Assembly: GCA_020310875.1 (NCBI GenBank)
Contig: CM035435.1
Location: 64,021,336-64,085,335, forward strand
Origin: Ceratopteris richardii
Taxonomy: Eukaryota > Streptophyta > Polypodiopsida > Polypodiales > Pteridaceae
Direction of reading: 5' to 3'
Length of the DNA: 64,000 nt
This document shows positions 32,915 through 43,091 of this stretch, piece by piece. The position numbers and the translations under genes were made by a program. Position 1 is the stretch's first letter. Every line of letters begins with the position of its first letter. Under the pieces are notes generated by a model. The model was not told the origin of the DNA. It searched no databases and saw only the letters and a program-made list of their open reading frames with translations.

Positions 32915-34687
32915 TTATGATTCGACTGGTGAAATATAGACGATGTTGGTCATTGGATTTTGTCGCTCCTTCTTCCTTTTATCGTACTCTGCTGCATCCT
33001 TGCAAAATCTACAGATGTGGCCAATCTCGCCGCAAAAATGACATCGAGGTGGTGGAAGAGAAGTACCTTCCGCTGATGTACCCGCCTGCCATCGATTTGA
33101 ATTGAAATTGGTATTCCGTTGACCCCGATAATTTCTATATCCTTGAGATTGATTGGTTTGCATCTGTGGTGGCACATAATGGGTTGCTGGCTGGCCTGGT
33201 TCTTGTATGATGGCATTTACAGCTGCTCTGCCCTATACCTTGGCATTATACGTGCAGTTTTCCGTTGAGTGTCCTGTTGTGTTACAGATGGCACAATACA
33301 TCTGGTTAAGGGCACATGTAGCACTAGTGTGCCCTGGATCTTTGCACTTGGTGCAATACATCTGCTTAGTCGGATCATCCACTACGTTCTTACTGGCCTT
33401 CAGCCATTCCAGATCTTCTGTAAATCCTCCAACTTTATGCTCTAGTTGCAGGGTCATCGCAAAAATAGCATCCAGTGTCATTGCACCCACACAACGGATG
33501 ATCATGATTTGTTTAAGCTGCAGACTCAGTCCGTTAATGAACCATTGGGTTATAACATCGTCCGGTAGATTAGCATGTGTCGCAGGCAGCTGCCTTAAGT
33601 GAGTTCTGAACAATGTTGCGTATTCCTGAACAGTCTGATGTTGTTTCTGCCGATTGTTCTGCAAATAATCAGAGATTTTGGTAGGATTTTTCTTCAACCG
33701 GAACCTCTGTAAAAATGCATCCCTCATAGCATCATAGTTAACGAAATGATTAATATCATACTCAGTCAACCACCTAGCTGCTTCATTAACTAAAGTGGCC
33801 TAAAATACGATGGCCTTGTATGCCGGATCCGATGGATGGTTTAGCACTGCATAGCTTATCTCAAAGGTGCGCACATGTGCATCAGGGTCGTCACCCAGGA
33901 ATCCACCGAACTTGGTGTAAGTCACTCCTGTTGGAACCAGTCGAACTGGTATAATTGGTTGTGGTTGCTGTTGTTGCTGAAACTACGGTTGCGGCTGTGG
34001 GGATGTCTGCTGGTGAGATTGTGAACCACTCATAGTACTATTATGAGTAGTGTTGTTGTTATCTGTCTGTTGAAGAGGTGTCTCTTGTCCTTCAGAATCT
34101 GTATTGTCAGACTGCTCACCTTCGGGTTCAAAAACGGTGTTGAATCTCTTACTTATCTCCAAATCGAATAACTTGTCCTCAGCCTTGGTATCGAAACTAG
34201 AGAGGCTTGCACCGAACAGTGGTGAACGTAACAAGGATCCACCAGGTAGTACTGCGGTGTCACCGAAAAACTTCAAACTCCCACTAAATGGCACCAAACT
34301 CCCACCGGAACTTGTCGAACTTTCACCGCACCAGGTTATCTTTTCATTGGAAACAGTCTCACTTGGTAACACAACCTTATCACCGAAAATAATCGAATTC
34401 TGACCAGATAATGTCGAACCAACTGCGCACTGTGTCTCTGTACACTAAGAAGTCACTGGATCTTCTTCAGAATGTACCGGAATCACATTGGAATCTACCG
34501 GAATCTCATCATGTGTCACCGAACTGGTATCGAAATCACAGCGAACGGGCTCCGATCCTTCGACAACTAGGCTTAAATGGCCTGCACTTCTACTGCCTGG
34601 GGGTGTCCCTAATAGATTTGGAACTGCCCAAGGATGTTGGTCTCTCCTATACTTCGGATAAGACTCCCCAGACCGAGTAACGGGCAT
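32915..34687 (-). pseudogene. Gypsy C gag
   Basis: Starts at ATG 34687 (MPVTRSGESYPKYRRDQHPW). A low-complexity Ser/Gly region, a Gln/Pro repeat near 33990 and the capsid domain (KFGGFLGDDPDAHVRTFEISYAV, FVNYDAMRDAFLQRFRLKK) follow. Three CCHC knuckles are visible: CTKCKDPGHTSATC and CAICNTTGHSTENC near 33270-33350, and CHFCGEIGHICRFC near 33000-33050. Three knuckles is more than the usual one. Stops and frameshifts interrupt it near 34440, 33980 and 33790. Confidence 0.83.
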
Positions 34688-34757
34688 ATATCACCTCTGC
34701 ACCGCTTGCCTTATGCACTACTCTACCTTTACTGATTATTCTCAATCCATTGCCATC

Positions 34758-34775
34758 TTCCCACAGACGGCACCA
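34758..34775 (-). other. Gypsy C primer binding site
   Basis: The element strand reads TGGTGCCGTCTGTGGGAA one base after the 5' LTR. The plus copy at 62868 reads TGGCGCCATCTGTGGAAA. Confidence 0.8.
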
Positions 34776-34776
34776 G

Positions 34777-35295
34777 TGTTAAAAAAGGGGACTTCCGTCA
34801 TGTCCGCTTTTTAATCTCTTTTCGGGTTCTTGGGGATGGTAAGGGTCTGACAATGCAGAGGCCCTGTATCTGATTTTCCCAACTTAACTATCAAATTAAG
34901 CATCACACTACTACCTAGTATAACTTCTTCTACACCGTATTACTGTTTGTATTTCGATTATTCCTTACACCGTATTTAACGCACAGATTAATGATCACAG
35001 TCGCATAGACTTATTAACGTGAACATATCATTACTGTGTTAATAAAGAATTATTGTGAGTCAACAAAGACAGAGGGATAGTACTCAAAATATCTGAAATC
35101 TGCACCACGAAGTCTCCACAAGGTCGCAAATCGCCCAGACAGACAGCCTGACGATCCCGTATCCTCTACCACCGGAGAACAACGTCATGTCTCTTCATTA
35201 ATGAATAAAAGGGTTACATCACTTCGCTATGCCCTTTCGGTGCGTGCGGTATATGAGAATATAAAATTATAATATGCCAATCCGGCGGCCTAACA
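34777..35295 (-). repeat. Gypsy C copy 1 5' LTR
   Basis: 519 bp; on the element strand TGTTAGGCCGCCGG to CCCCTTTTTTAACA. It is about 95 percent identical (roughly 27 differences counted by eye) to the inverted LTR at 35485-36003. Confidence 0.9.
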
Positions 35296-35484
35296 CTGCT
35301 CTGTTCAGTCACGTTATTTCGGCGAGTTTAGTACGCATTGACGCACAGTTGGTGGAGCCAAAAACATTAAAACTGATGTTGGATTCCTTAAAGAAAATCA
35401 CCAGAACCTTCAAATTAGCAAGAACCATGTAGATGAGCCTTAATTTTGTTTTCTTTGCGGGTTCAAGTCCACCGTGCGTGCCAG
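35296..35484. other. 189-bp spacer between inverted LTRs
   Basis: Unique sequence. Its right end (GTGCGTGCCAG before the LTR) also occurs, inverted and attached to LTR-edge sequence, inside the gag of the other family C copy at 63784-63812. It is probably the internal tail of a plus-strand family C element. Confidence 0.55.
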
Positions 35485-36003
35485 TGTTAGGCCACCGGAT
35501 TGGCATATTGTAATTTTATATTCTCATATACCGCACGCACCGAAAGGGCGTAGCGAAGTGATGTAACCCTTTTATTCATTAATGAAGAGACATGATGTTG
35601 TTCTCCAATGGTAGAGGATACGAGATCGCCAGACTGTCTGCCTGGGTGATTTGCGACCTTGTGGAGACTTCGTGGTGCAGATTACAGATATTCTGAGTAC
35701 TGTCCCTCTATCTTTGTTGACTCACAGTAATTCTTTATTAACACAGTAATGTTATGTTCATGTTAATAAGTCTGTGCGACTGTGATCATTAATCTGTGCG
35801 TTAAATACGGTGTAAGGAATAACCGAAATACGAACAGTAATACGGTGTAGAAGAAGTTATACTGGATAGTAGTGTGATGCTTAATTTGATAGTTAAGTTG
35901 GGAAAATCAGATACAGGGCCTCTGCATTGTCAGACCCCTACCATCCCGAAGAACCCGAAAAGAGATTAAAAAGCGCACATGATGGAAGTCCCCTTTTTTA
36001 ACA
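35485..36003 (+). repeat. Gypsy C LTR in plus orientation
   Basis: 519 bp from TGTTAGGCCACCGG to CCCCTTTTTTAACA. No primer site follows; copia A sequence starts at 36004. It is therefore a 3' LTR remnant or a solo LTR. No 5-bp target duplication is evident (GCCAG left, ATAAA right). Confidence 0.85.
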
Positions 36004-37383
36004 ATAAACTTGCTCATCTGTGAGACAACAAACTGAATATCTGGCCGAGTAATGCATAAGTAAATCAAGCATCCAACAACCTGCTGATAGAGAACGACAT
36101 CAAATGCATCTCAAGCATCATGAAGACTCAATCATAAACCTGTCTCCATAGGAGTGGCAATAGGCTTACAGTCTTCAAAGCCAAAATGCTACAATAATGT
36201 GTCAATATATTTCGTTTGACACAAAGCCATTCCACCATCAACTTGCATAAATTGAATGCTCAAATAGTGTGCAAATGCCCCAAATCAGACATCTCAAATG
36301 AGGCATGCACATCAGCCTTAAAATCAGCAATATGCTTCTCAATAGGACGAGTGAGCAGCATGTCTTCAACATAGAAAACAATGATAAGAAGCACATCATT
36401 AGCACGCTTAACATATAAGGTGCTTTCAGTTGGACTGTTCTCAAAACCATGTGCAATCAGATAGGCATGTATCTTCTCATACCAAGCACGTGCTACTTGC
36501 TTTAAACCATATAATGCCTTCTTTAACCTGCACACCTAGTTTTCATGCCCTTTCTGCACAAAGCCACGGGGCTGAAAAACATACACTTATTCATGCAAGT
36601 CACCATTCAAAAATGTTGTTTTAATGTCCAACTGATGTACATTCCAACCATGATGAGCTGCAAGTGCACAGATGCTCCGAACAGTAGTCATACGGCATGT
36701 AGGTGCAAAGGTCTCATCAAAATCAATGCCTCTTTCCTGTGCATGACCCTTTGCAACAAGCGTAGCCTTATACCTGTCAACTGTACCATCGGATTTACGC
36801 TTGAGCTTGTATACCCACTCAGTGCCAACGGCCTTCTTGCCAGGAGGCAAGTCACATAAAGACCAAGTACCATTCTTCATTATAGCATTATATTTAGATT
36901 GCATAACAGCCATCCAATTTTTTGAATTTTGTGCTTCATCAAATGAAATAGGCTCATTCTCATCACAGAAACTAGATGCAGCCATAGCATAGCAATCTGA
37001 TGTAAAAGAGGCACTATGAGAGCTTGATCGAGTACAATATGATAGAGGTGCATCTAATTTGCTGTCACACAAGGTCTACACCAGCCATTTTGGCAAGTTC
37101 TTGCCTACTCAATATCAGCTCTCTCATCAATAAGTGCATCATGTACATCTGCATCAGAAATGGAATTATCTTCATCATCACATGAAACCTGCAAAGGCTG
37201 AGAAGTTGCCTCATTAGGACCAGCACTAGACTGTCCACCTATAAAAAGAGGCAGCAAAGTATCATACATGTCTTTGGAGCTAACAGATGTCTACTTAGTA
37301 CATGAAAGCAATGGCTGAATACCATCTTCCACAAAAACAACATCACGGCTAACCAGAATGTGTTTAGTTTGTGGATGATACAG
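36004..37383 (-). pseudogene. Copia A minus copy 2: RT and RNase H start
   Basis: Minus-strand fragment running from the end of the integrase module (GYRLYHPQTK at 37383) through the linker, RT and into RNase H. RT shows DRYKATLVAKGHAQE, DIKTTFLNGDLHEE and LKKALYGLKQVARAWYEKIHAYL. The catalytic box reads YVED near 36370, the second Asp being replaced by Glu. It has no LTR: the left edge is the inserted gypsy C LTR and the right edge is an inverted junction with copy 2 of copia A. Confidence 0.83.
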
Positions 37384-38651
37384 ACGATAGCCAAGATTGG
37401 TTTGGTTGTGAAATTTGTTGATGACAGATGTACAGTTCATGATCTGTCAAATGGCGATGTTATTATTGCTTCTAGCATTTTATGTCGTGGGCTGTATAAG
37501 CTCATAGACTATGAAAGATCTGTGAATGATTCGGCATGTGTCGTTCATGATTCTCATGCTATGTCAGATGCAAAGCTTTGGCATGCACGCTTTGGTCATC
37601 TGAATTTTGCTAGTTTGCTACGCCTGCAGAAATTTGATATGGTATCTTCTTCGCCCAGTATGTGAAGGCTGTATTTTGGGCAAAATGCAACGTTCCTCCT
37701 TTCCAAAAGATGGTTCAGTTCGGGCTACGCAAAAACTGCAGCTTGTACATAATGATGTCTGTGGTCCTATGCAGACACCTTCTTTTGGAAACTATCTTGA
37801 TTGATGATTTTTCCAGGCATGCATGGGTATATCCATTGAAGGCAAAGTCCGAAGTGTTTTTGTGCTTCAAACAGTTTTTGGTTTTGGCTGAAAATATGTC
37901 AGCATGTAAAATGGGCACCCTCCGTTCCAATCGAGGGGGGGAATATATGTCTTCTGATTTTAATGCATTTCTGGCTGAACGAGGAATAAAACACCAGTGT
38001 ACAGTGCTGGATAGACCTCAACAGAATGGAGTTGCTAAACGGAAGAACAGGTCACTCATGGTGATGGCGAGGTGTATGGTCAAGAGTCAGGCTTTACCAC
38101 ATAGTTTCTAGCTTGAGGCTGTCATGTGTGCAGCATATGTACTTAAGAGGTGTCCCACTGAAGCGCTGCAGTCTATCACTCCATATGAGGCTTGGCATGA
38201 CCGCAAGCCATCTGTTGCTCATCTGCATGTTTTTGGTTGTTTGGCATATGCATTAGTGCCTGAACAACATCGCGGAAAATTGGATGATAAGGCAGTAAAA
38301 TGTATTTTTATTGGGTACAGTTCTGAAAGTAAAGGCTATCGTCTGTATCATCCACAGACTAAATGCATTCTGGTTAGCCGTGATGTTGTTTTTGTGGAAG
38401 ATGCTATTCAGCCATTGCTTTCATGTACCAAGGAGACATCTGTTAGCTCCAAAGACATGTATGATACTTTGATGCCTCTTTTTACAGGTGGACAGTCTAG
38501 TGCTGGTCCTAATGAGGCAACTTCTCAACCTTTGCAGGTTTCATGTGATGATGCAAATAATTCTATTTCTGATGCAGATGTACATGATGCACTTATTGAT
38601 GAGAGAGCTGATATTGAGCAGGCAAGAACTATGCCAAAATGGCTGGTGTAG
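37384..38651 (+). pseudogene. Copia A copy 2 protease end and integrase
   Basis: Begins with AKIGLVVKFVDDRCT (protease end) and the HARFGHLNFASLLRLQKFD zinc domain. A deletion around 37660 removes part of the zinc domain that copy 1 has, and another at 37800 removes YFVTF. The core keeps D in NDVCGP (H-S became H-N), but the second Asp motif SDRGGEY reads SNRGGEY. The Glu region reads VAKRKN instead of VAERKN. TAG at 38108-38110 replaces Trp and TAG at 38649-38651 replaces the CAG of copy 1. Two of three catalytic acids are lost. Confidence 0.83.
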
Positions 38652-40218
38652 ACTCTGCGTGAAAACAAATTAGATGCACCTCTGTCATATCATACTCGTT
38701 CAGGCTGTCATAGTGCCTCTTTTGCATCAGATTGCTATGCTATGGCTGCATCTAGTCTCTATGATGAGAATGAGCCTGTTTTGTTTGATGAAGCACAAAA
38801 TTCAAAAAATTGGATAGCTGCTATGCAATCTGAATATGATGCTATAATGAAGAATGGTACTTGGTCTTTATGTGACTTGCCTCCTGGCAAGAAGGCCATT
38901 GGCACTAAGTGGGTATACAAGCTGAAGCGTAAACATGATGGTACAGTGGACAGGTATAAGGCTAGGCTTGTTGCAAAGGGTTATGCGCAGGAAAGAGGCG
39001 TTGATTTTGATGAGACCTTTGCACCATGTCGTATGACTACTGTTCAGAGAATTTGTGCACTTGCAGCCCATCATGGTTGGAATGTACATCAGTTGGACAT
39101 TAAAATAGCATTTCTGAATGGTGACTTGCATGAAGAAGTGTATGTTTTTCAGCCCCGTGGCTTTGTGCAGAAAGGGCATGAATACCATGTGTGCAGGTTA
39201 AAGAAGGCATTATATGGTTTAAACCAAGCACCACGTGCTTGGTATGAGAAGATACATGCCTATCTGGTTGCACATGGTTTTGAGAAGATTCCAACTGAAA
39301 GCACCTTATATGTTAAGCGTGCTAATGATGTGCTTCTGATCATTGTTGTCCATGTTGATGACATGCTGCTCACTGGTCCTATTGAGAAGCATATTGCTGA
39401 TTTCAAGGCTGATTTGCATGACTCATTTGAGATGTCTGATTTGGGGCATTTGCATCACTATTTGGGCATTCAATTTATGCAAGTTGATGGTGGAATGTCT
39501 TTGTGTCAAACAAAATATATTGACACATTATTGCAGCATTTTGGCATGGAAGACTTTAAGCCTATTGCCACTCCTATGGAGACAGGTTTACGATTGAGTC
39601 TTCATGATGCTAGAGATGCATTTGATCCTGTTCTCTATCAGCAGGTTGTTGGATGCTTGATTTATTTATGCATTACTCGGCCAGATATTTAGTTTGATGT
39701 CTCACATATGAGCAGGTTTATGCATTGCCCAGGAGTCACGCATTGGAAGGCGGTTAAGCGCATCTTTCGCTACTTGAGTGGTACTCGGCTACTTGGGTTG
39801 TTTATCCCAAGGGGCGATCACTACTGCCAGATTTGCATGCTTTTTCTGACTAAGATTGGGCTGGTTCATATGACACTAATGTGTCCACTAGTGGTTTTTG
39901 CTTCATGCTTGGTAGCTCATGTATATCTTGGTTGAGCAAGAAGCAACCTACTGTGGCCACTTCCAGTTGTGAGGTTGAGTATAGGGAAGCTTTCACAGTG
40001 ACTATCGAGTGTGTGTGGCTCAGACGCCTTATGGCTGATTTGGGTGTTGGCCAGTCTTCTGCCATCACCATCTTCACTGACAGTTAGAGCGTTGGGGAGA
40101 TCAGCTTGGCATATGTGCCCATGCAGGAGAACATTGCAGACCATTTCACAAAGGCTCTGGCTAGGGAGAAGTTTGAAGCTTTCCGCAAAGCTTTGGGCTT
40201 ACTTCCTTTTGTGGAGTG
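38652..40218 (+). pseudogene. Copia A copy 2 RT and RNase H
   Basis: A 316-codon open run at 38742-39692 contains the RT: KWVYKLKRKHDGTVDRYKAR, DIKIAFLNGDLHEEVYVFQP, LKKALYGLNQAPRAWYEK. The catalytic box is HVDD instead of YVDD near 39355. TAG at 39690-39692 replaces a CAG kept in minus copy 2 (36033-36035). RNase H follows with frameshifts near 39820 (STSGFCFMLGSSCISWLSKK, EVEYREAFTVTIECVWL) and FTDS at its active site. A deletion of about 80 bp after FTDS removes the SALAVAKNPVFHARTKHIEV-type segment seen in minus copy 1. The tail ENIADHFTKAL-REKFEAF ends near 40218. Confidence 0.85.
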
Positions 40219-40283
40219 ATTTCCACATAGCTTGGCACTTCCTTATACATGGGTGCCAACTCCTTATTCACCGCATCACTCCC

Positions 40284-40293
40284 AGGGGAGATT
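40284..40293 (+). other. Copia A polypurine tract
   Basis: AGGGGAGATT immediately precedes the 3' LTR. Confidence 0.7.
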
Positions 40294-40523
40294 TATTGAT
40301 ATATTTAGGTAGTGATGTGTGTGAACACACTAGGACCGCCGGGGCACTTTTTTCCCTCTTTAGGAGGTTTTTTCCTCCCGGTTTGTATATACGCTTATTG
40401 CCCTAATGGGCTACTTATCTTTGTACATTCTCTAGTAATACATTCAGTATTGTGTGTTGTGCTCCAAGCTTCTTCTTCTTCCTTGTGCTGTTCGCATGCT
40501 TCTACAGACGTCTAACTCCAACA
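40294..40523 (+). repeat. Copia A copy 2 3' LTR
   Basis: 230 bp starting TATTGATATATTTAGG (TG changed to TA) and ending ACTCCAACA. It is near-identical to 19157-19387. Confidence 0.9.
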
Positions 40524-41449
40524 TGTTGACCCACTAAGGTTCTATTGATGAGTTTCTTACTTAAATAATGCTTCACTTGAGACTAAATTCATGCCTATAT
40601 TCAATCTCTATGACTGCTTACTAGGAATGCAATTCTTGTGCATTTATTTGAGTCAAAGGATTTGAAGTTATCAAGTTATACTAGGAGCTTACTGCTTGAC
40701 TTAGTCAGTCTATTCCTTAATTGAAAGGATCATTTCAATGTTAAAGTCCTTCTTTAGAAATGTAACAAATGTTTTTGATCAACAACACTTAATCTTGAAG
40801 TGTCTCATAATTCAAATAAGAACAAGTCTTTATTTGAAAAAGAAGATCTTTGAAGTTACCCACTTCATATCTTCTACTTCCTTGATCTTGAAATATATTG
40901 AGATCATGCTTTTATCCTCCTTGAATTTAAACCTCACCTTTGAAATATAAATTTCTTTGAGGAATAAATCTAACTTCAAGATTCATACTAGGACTACAAG
41001 ATAATTATCATTCCACGGTCTGATGTCCCATACCATCTTCCCTACATGAATAATCCTGGAATACTCATAAAATCAAAGGAGCAAGAAACTTTAACCACTT
41101 CAGCCAGAGGGCTATTCCATTTTCAAATTTCAAAACAAATATTGCATTCAATATGAGCTATAAAAAAAAAAACTCATAAATTCATCAATATATTTTATAT
41201 TCACATTGATGTGTGAGTGATATTTATCCTAAAGTCTAAACATATCTTGATAGAGTACCTTTTCACTTCAGCTCTTTTAAAAGAATTTTGAAGTTTTTAG
41301 GCATTACCTTTTCACTTCAAATCTTTTAAAAGAGTTTTGAAGTTTTTAGGTTTTGATTCCTTCACATGATTGTTCCACGATTTCATGCTTTTCCTGTGGA
41401 AACTTGAAAACCTTTTGATGGAATATCCATCTTTTTTCTTGAGGGTTTC
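40524..41449. other. Gene-free spacer with a 48-bp tandem repeat
   Basis: No gene recognised. A direct tandem repeat lies at about 41258-41353: ACCTTTTCACTTCA, then TCTTTTAAAAGA, then TTTTGAAGTTTTTAGG, occurs twice. The rest is AT-rich and unassigned. Confidence 0.55.
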
Positions 41450-42331
41450 TGTGTACCTAAGTCATGAAGTCTTAGGGACTTGTGTCAAAGAGACTAAATC
41501 TTGTTTGCCACACAAGTGCATATAGTGGTGGATTGACACACTCTTAATTATCAATCCGATGAACTGACCTAACCAAGTGTATGGGGACTTGTGCGCACAT
41601 GATGGAAATTGAAGTGGTTCAGCTATTATAAATGAGAAAAGACTAATCTACCTCTCCAACTCAACCTCTGAAAGTGTCTGCCGCGATACCACTTAGAGCA
41701 GTAATTACAAATTCAAATGTTTCTCCTAGCTTCGAACTCCGAATATGCCCAATAGTAGGTTCCTTTCGAAGCTCTCACCGAGACGCATCTATTGGTGGTA
41801 TTTTCACGTGAATTTGACAACCTCTCTTCAAGTTATGACCAAAATAGTGAATGGGGAGAAACACACACACTTACTCCACAACTCGTACTTGCTCACACAC
41901 ACACCACGGTAGCTCAAAAGTGATGGGGAGTGGTAGACAACAGTCCTACACACACATTCCAAGCTTCAAACACACACACAAAAGATCATAGAGAAGATGA
42001 AAATCAGCAGGAAAGAAGCAAATTTGAAATTCAGAAGCTTCCCTTCTTCACAATGGCAAAAAGTCTTTACAAAGAGTCACAAAGTGACTTATATACATGT
42101 GCCCTAAAAATGGTCCTTTCACACAAGTGACCGACACTTTATTGGCTAATCTCTAGTTTCCTACTATTTTACAAGACATATACTACAATGATTTGGGATT
42201 ATGCATCTAGAGGACTCCTCTAGTGCATTTACGTAGCTTTGAGGGAATTTCCTAGGATTTTGAAGAAGAAAAATATGACCATTAATTTGAAAAATTTGGG
42301 CTCCTCTTGTGTGCCTCTTTGCTCTGCAACA
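41450..42331 (-). repeat. Gypsy D2 3' LTR
   Basis: 882 bp from TGTGTACCTAAG to GCTCTGCAACA. It is more diverged from the D1 and D3 LTRs than they are from each other. Confidence 0.83.
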
Positions 42332-42350
42332 CTCTCCCCCTCTTTGTCTC
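42332..42350 (-). other. Gypsy D2 polypurine tract
   Basis: The element strand reads GAGACAAAGAGGGGGAGAG directly before the LTR start TGTTGCAGAGC. Confidence 0.8.
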
Positions 42351-43091
42351 TATCATCCCTTGATAGGCTTTTGCTTCTCGTTCGTAGCTTGTCTAAGGCT
42401 TCTAAATACACGCACCCAGTGGTCGAAGAAGCGATAAGGACTGTCAGGCAATTTGTTACTTTATCTAAAGTTAGTCCTTTGCTTCTATAATCCCCTTGGT
42501 ACTCCGTACATTCATAAATTTGGGTTACTGCACTAAATCGGGCTGCCACACACGCCATCAGTGGCTAAGAATGTGATGTTCTTAGTCACTCTCTTCAACT
42601 TTTCAGCATCTATCTCTTTCTAGCTTTTGGTCTTCTGATTTGTCTTTATGTTCACACATCTGACCTGTTGTATTGCTTTTAGCCTGTTTACTTTCTGCCA
42701 CCACACGCCTTAATTTGCTGACCTCTACTCACTTTTAAGAGAGCATTATGTTTTAAAGGCCCTATTTTTTAATCTTCTTTGTCATCCTCTAGGACCTATT
42801 CCATTTCTTCCCACCGCACGCATCTAGTGGATGAGGAGGCAACTAGGACCTTCAGACAATTGGTTATCTTATCCAATGCAGAGTCCTTTGTGTGTTGTCT
42901 CTCTCCTAAGCTTGTTTCACTTCACCGCCTGCTCCTAGTGGATGAGGAAGTTGTGTGCAACCTCCCATGAAATGTCCTGGTTGTTATCATTCTTTAATTC
43001 CACTCCTCAGGACCTGGGCCTTTGGCGTTGTTGCTTGATGCGTGCCCCTGCAGGGCTTTGGGAAGAGAGTTGTTCTTTTTCTTAATAATCT
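42351..43091 (-). other. D2 region between accessory ORF and LTR
   Basis: Non-coding by sight. It contains a repeated phrase, CTAGTGGATGAGGA, near 42822-42836 and 42926-42940, and a decayed GCCCCTGCAGGGC palindrome near 43034. Confidence 0.5.

Larger units (their letters stand above)
29000..35295 (-). mobile_element. Gypsy C copy 1 (minus), lacking its 3' LTR
   Basis: Minus-strand Ty3/gypsy element with 5' LTR (34777-35295), primer site, gag, protease, RT, RNase H and integrase in standard order. No 3' LTR or polypurine tract is found after the pol stop at 29000. Pol is close to complete but carries several TAG stops at glutamine positions. Confidence 0.87.
37384..40523 (+). mobile_element. 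Copia A copy 2, 5'-truncated
   Basis: Plus-strand copia A from the end of protease to the 3' LTR. It overlaps copy 1 (21050-22594) at over 90 percent identity by eye and supplies the RT and RNase H that copy 1 lacks. Confidence 0.87.

Noticed and set aside
35460-35485. Possible tRNA or SINE 3' end (GGTTCAAGTCC identical to the SINE B box)
   Set aside because: No A box at the right distance and no matching T stem; probably chance within the gypsy C tail.
35485-36003. Clean solo LTR with target duplication
   Set aside because: The 5-bp flanks (GCCAG and ATAAA) differ and the left flank looks like element tail, so a 3' LTR remnant fits better.
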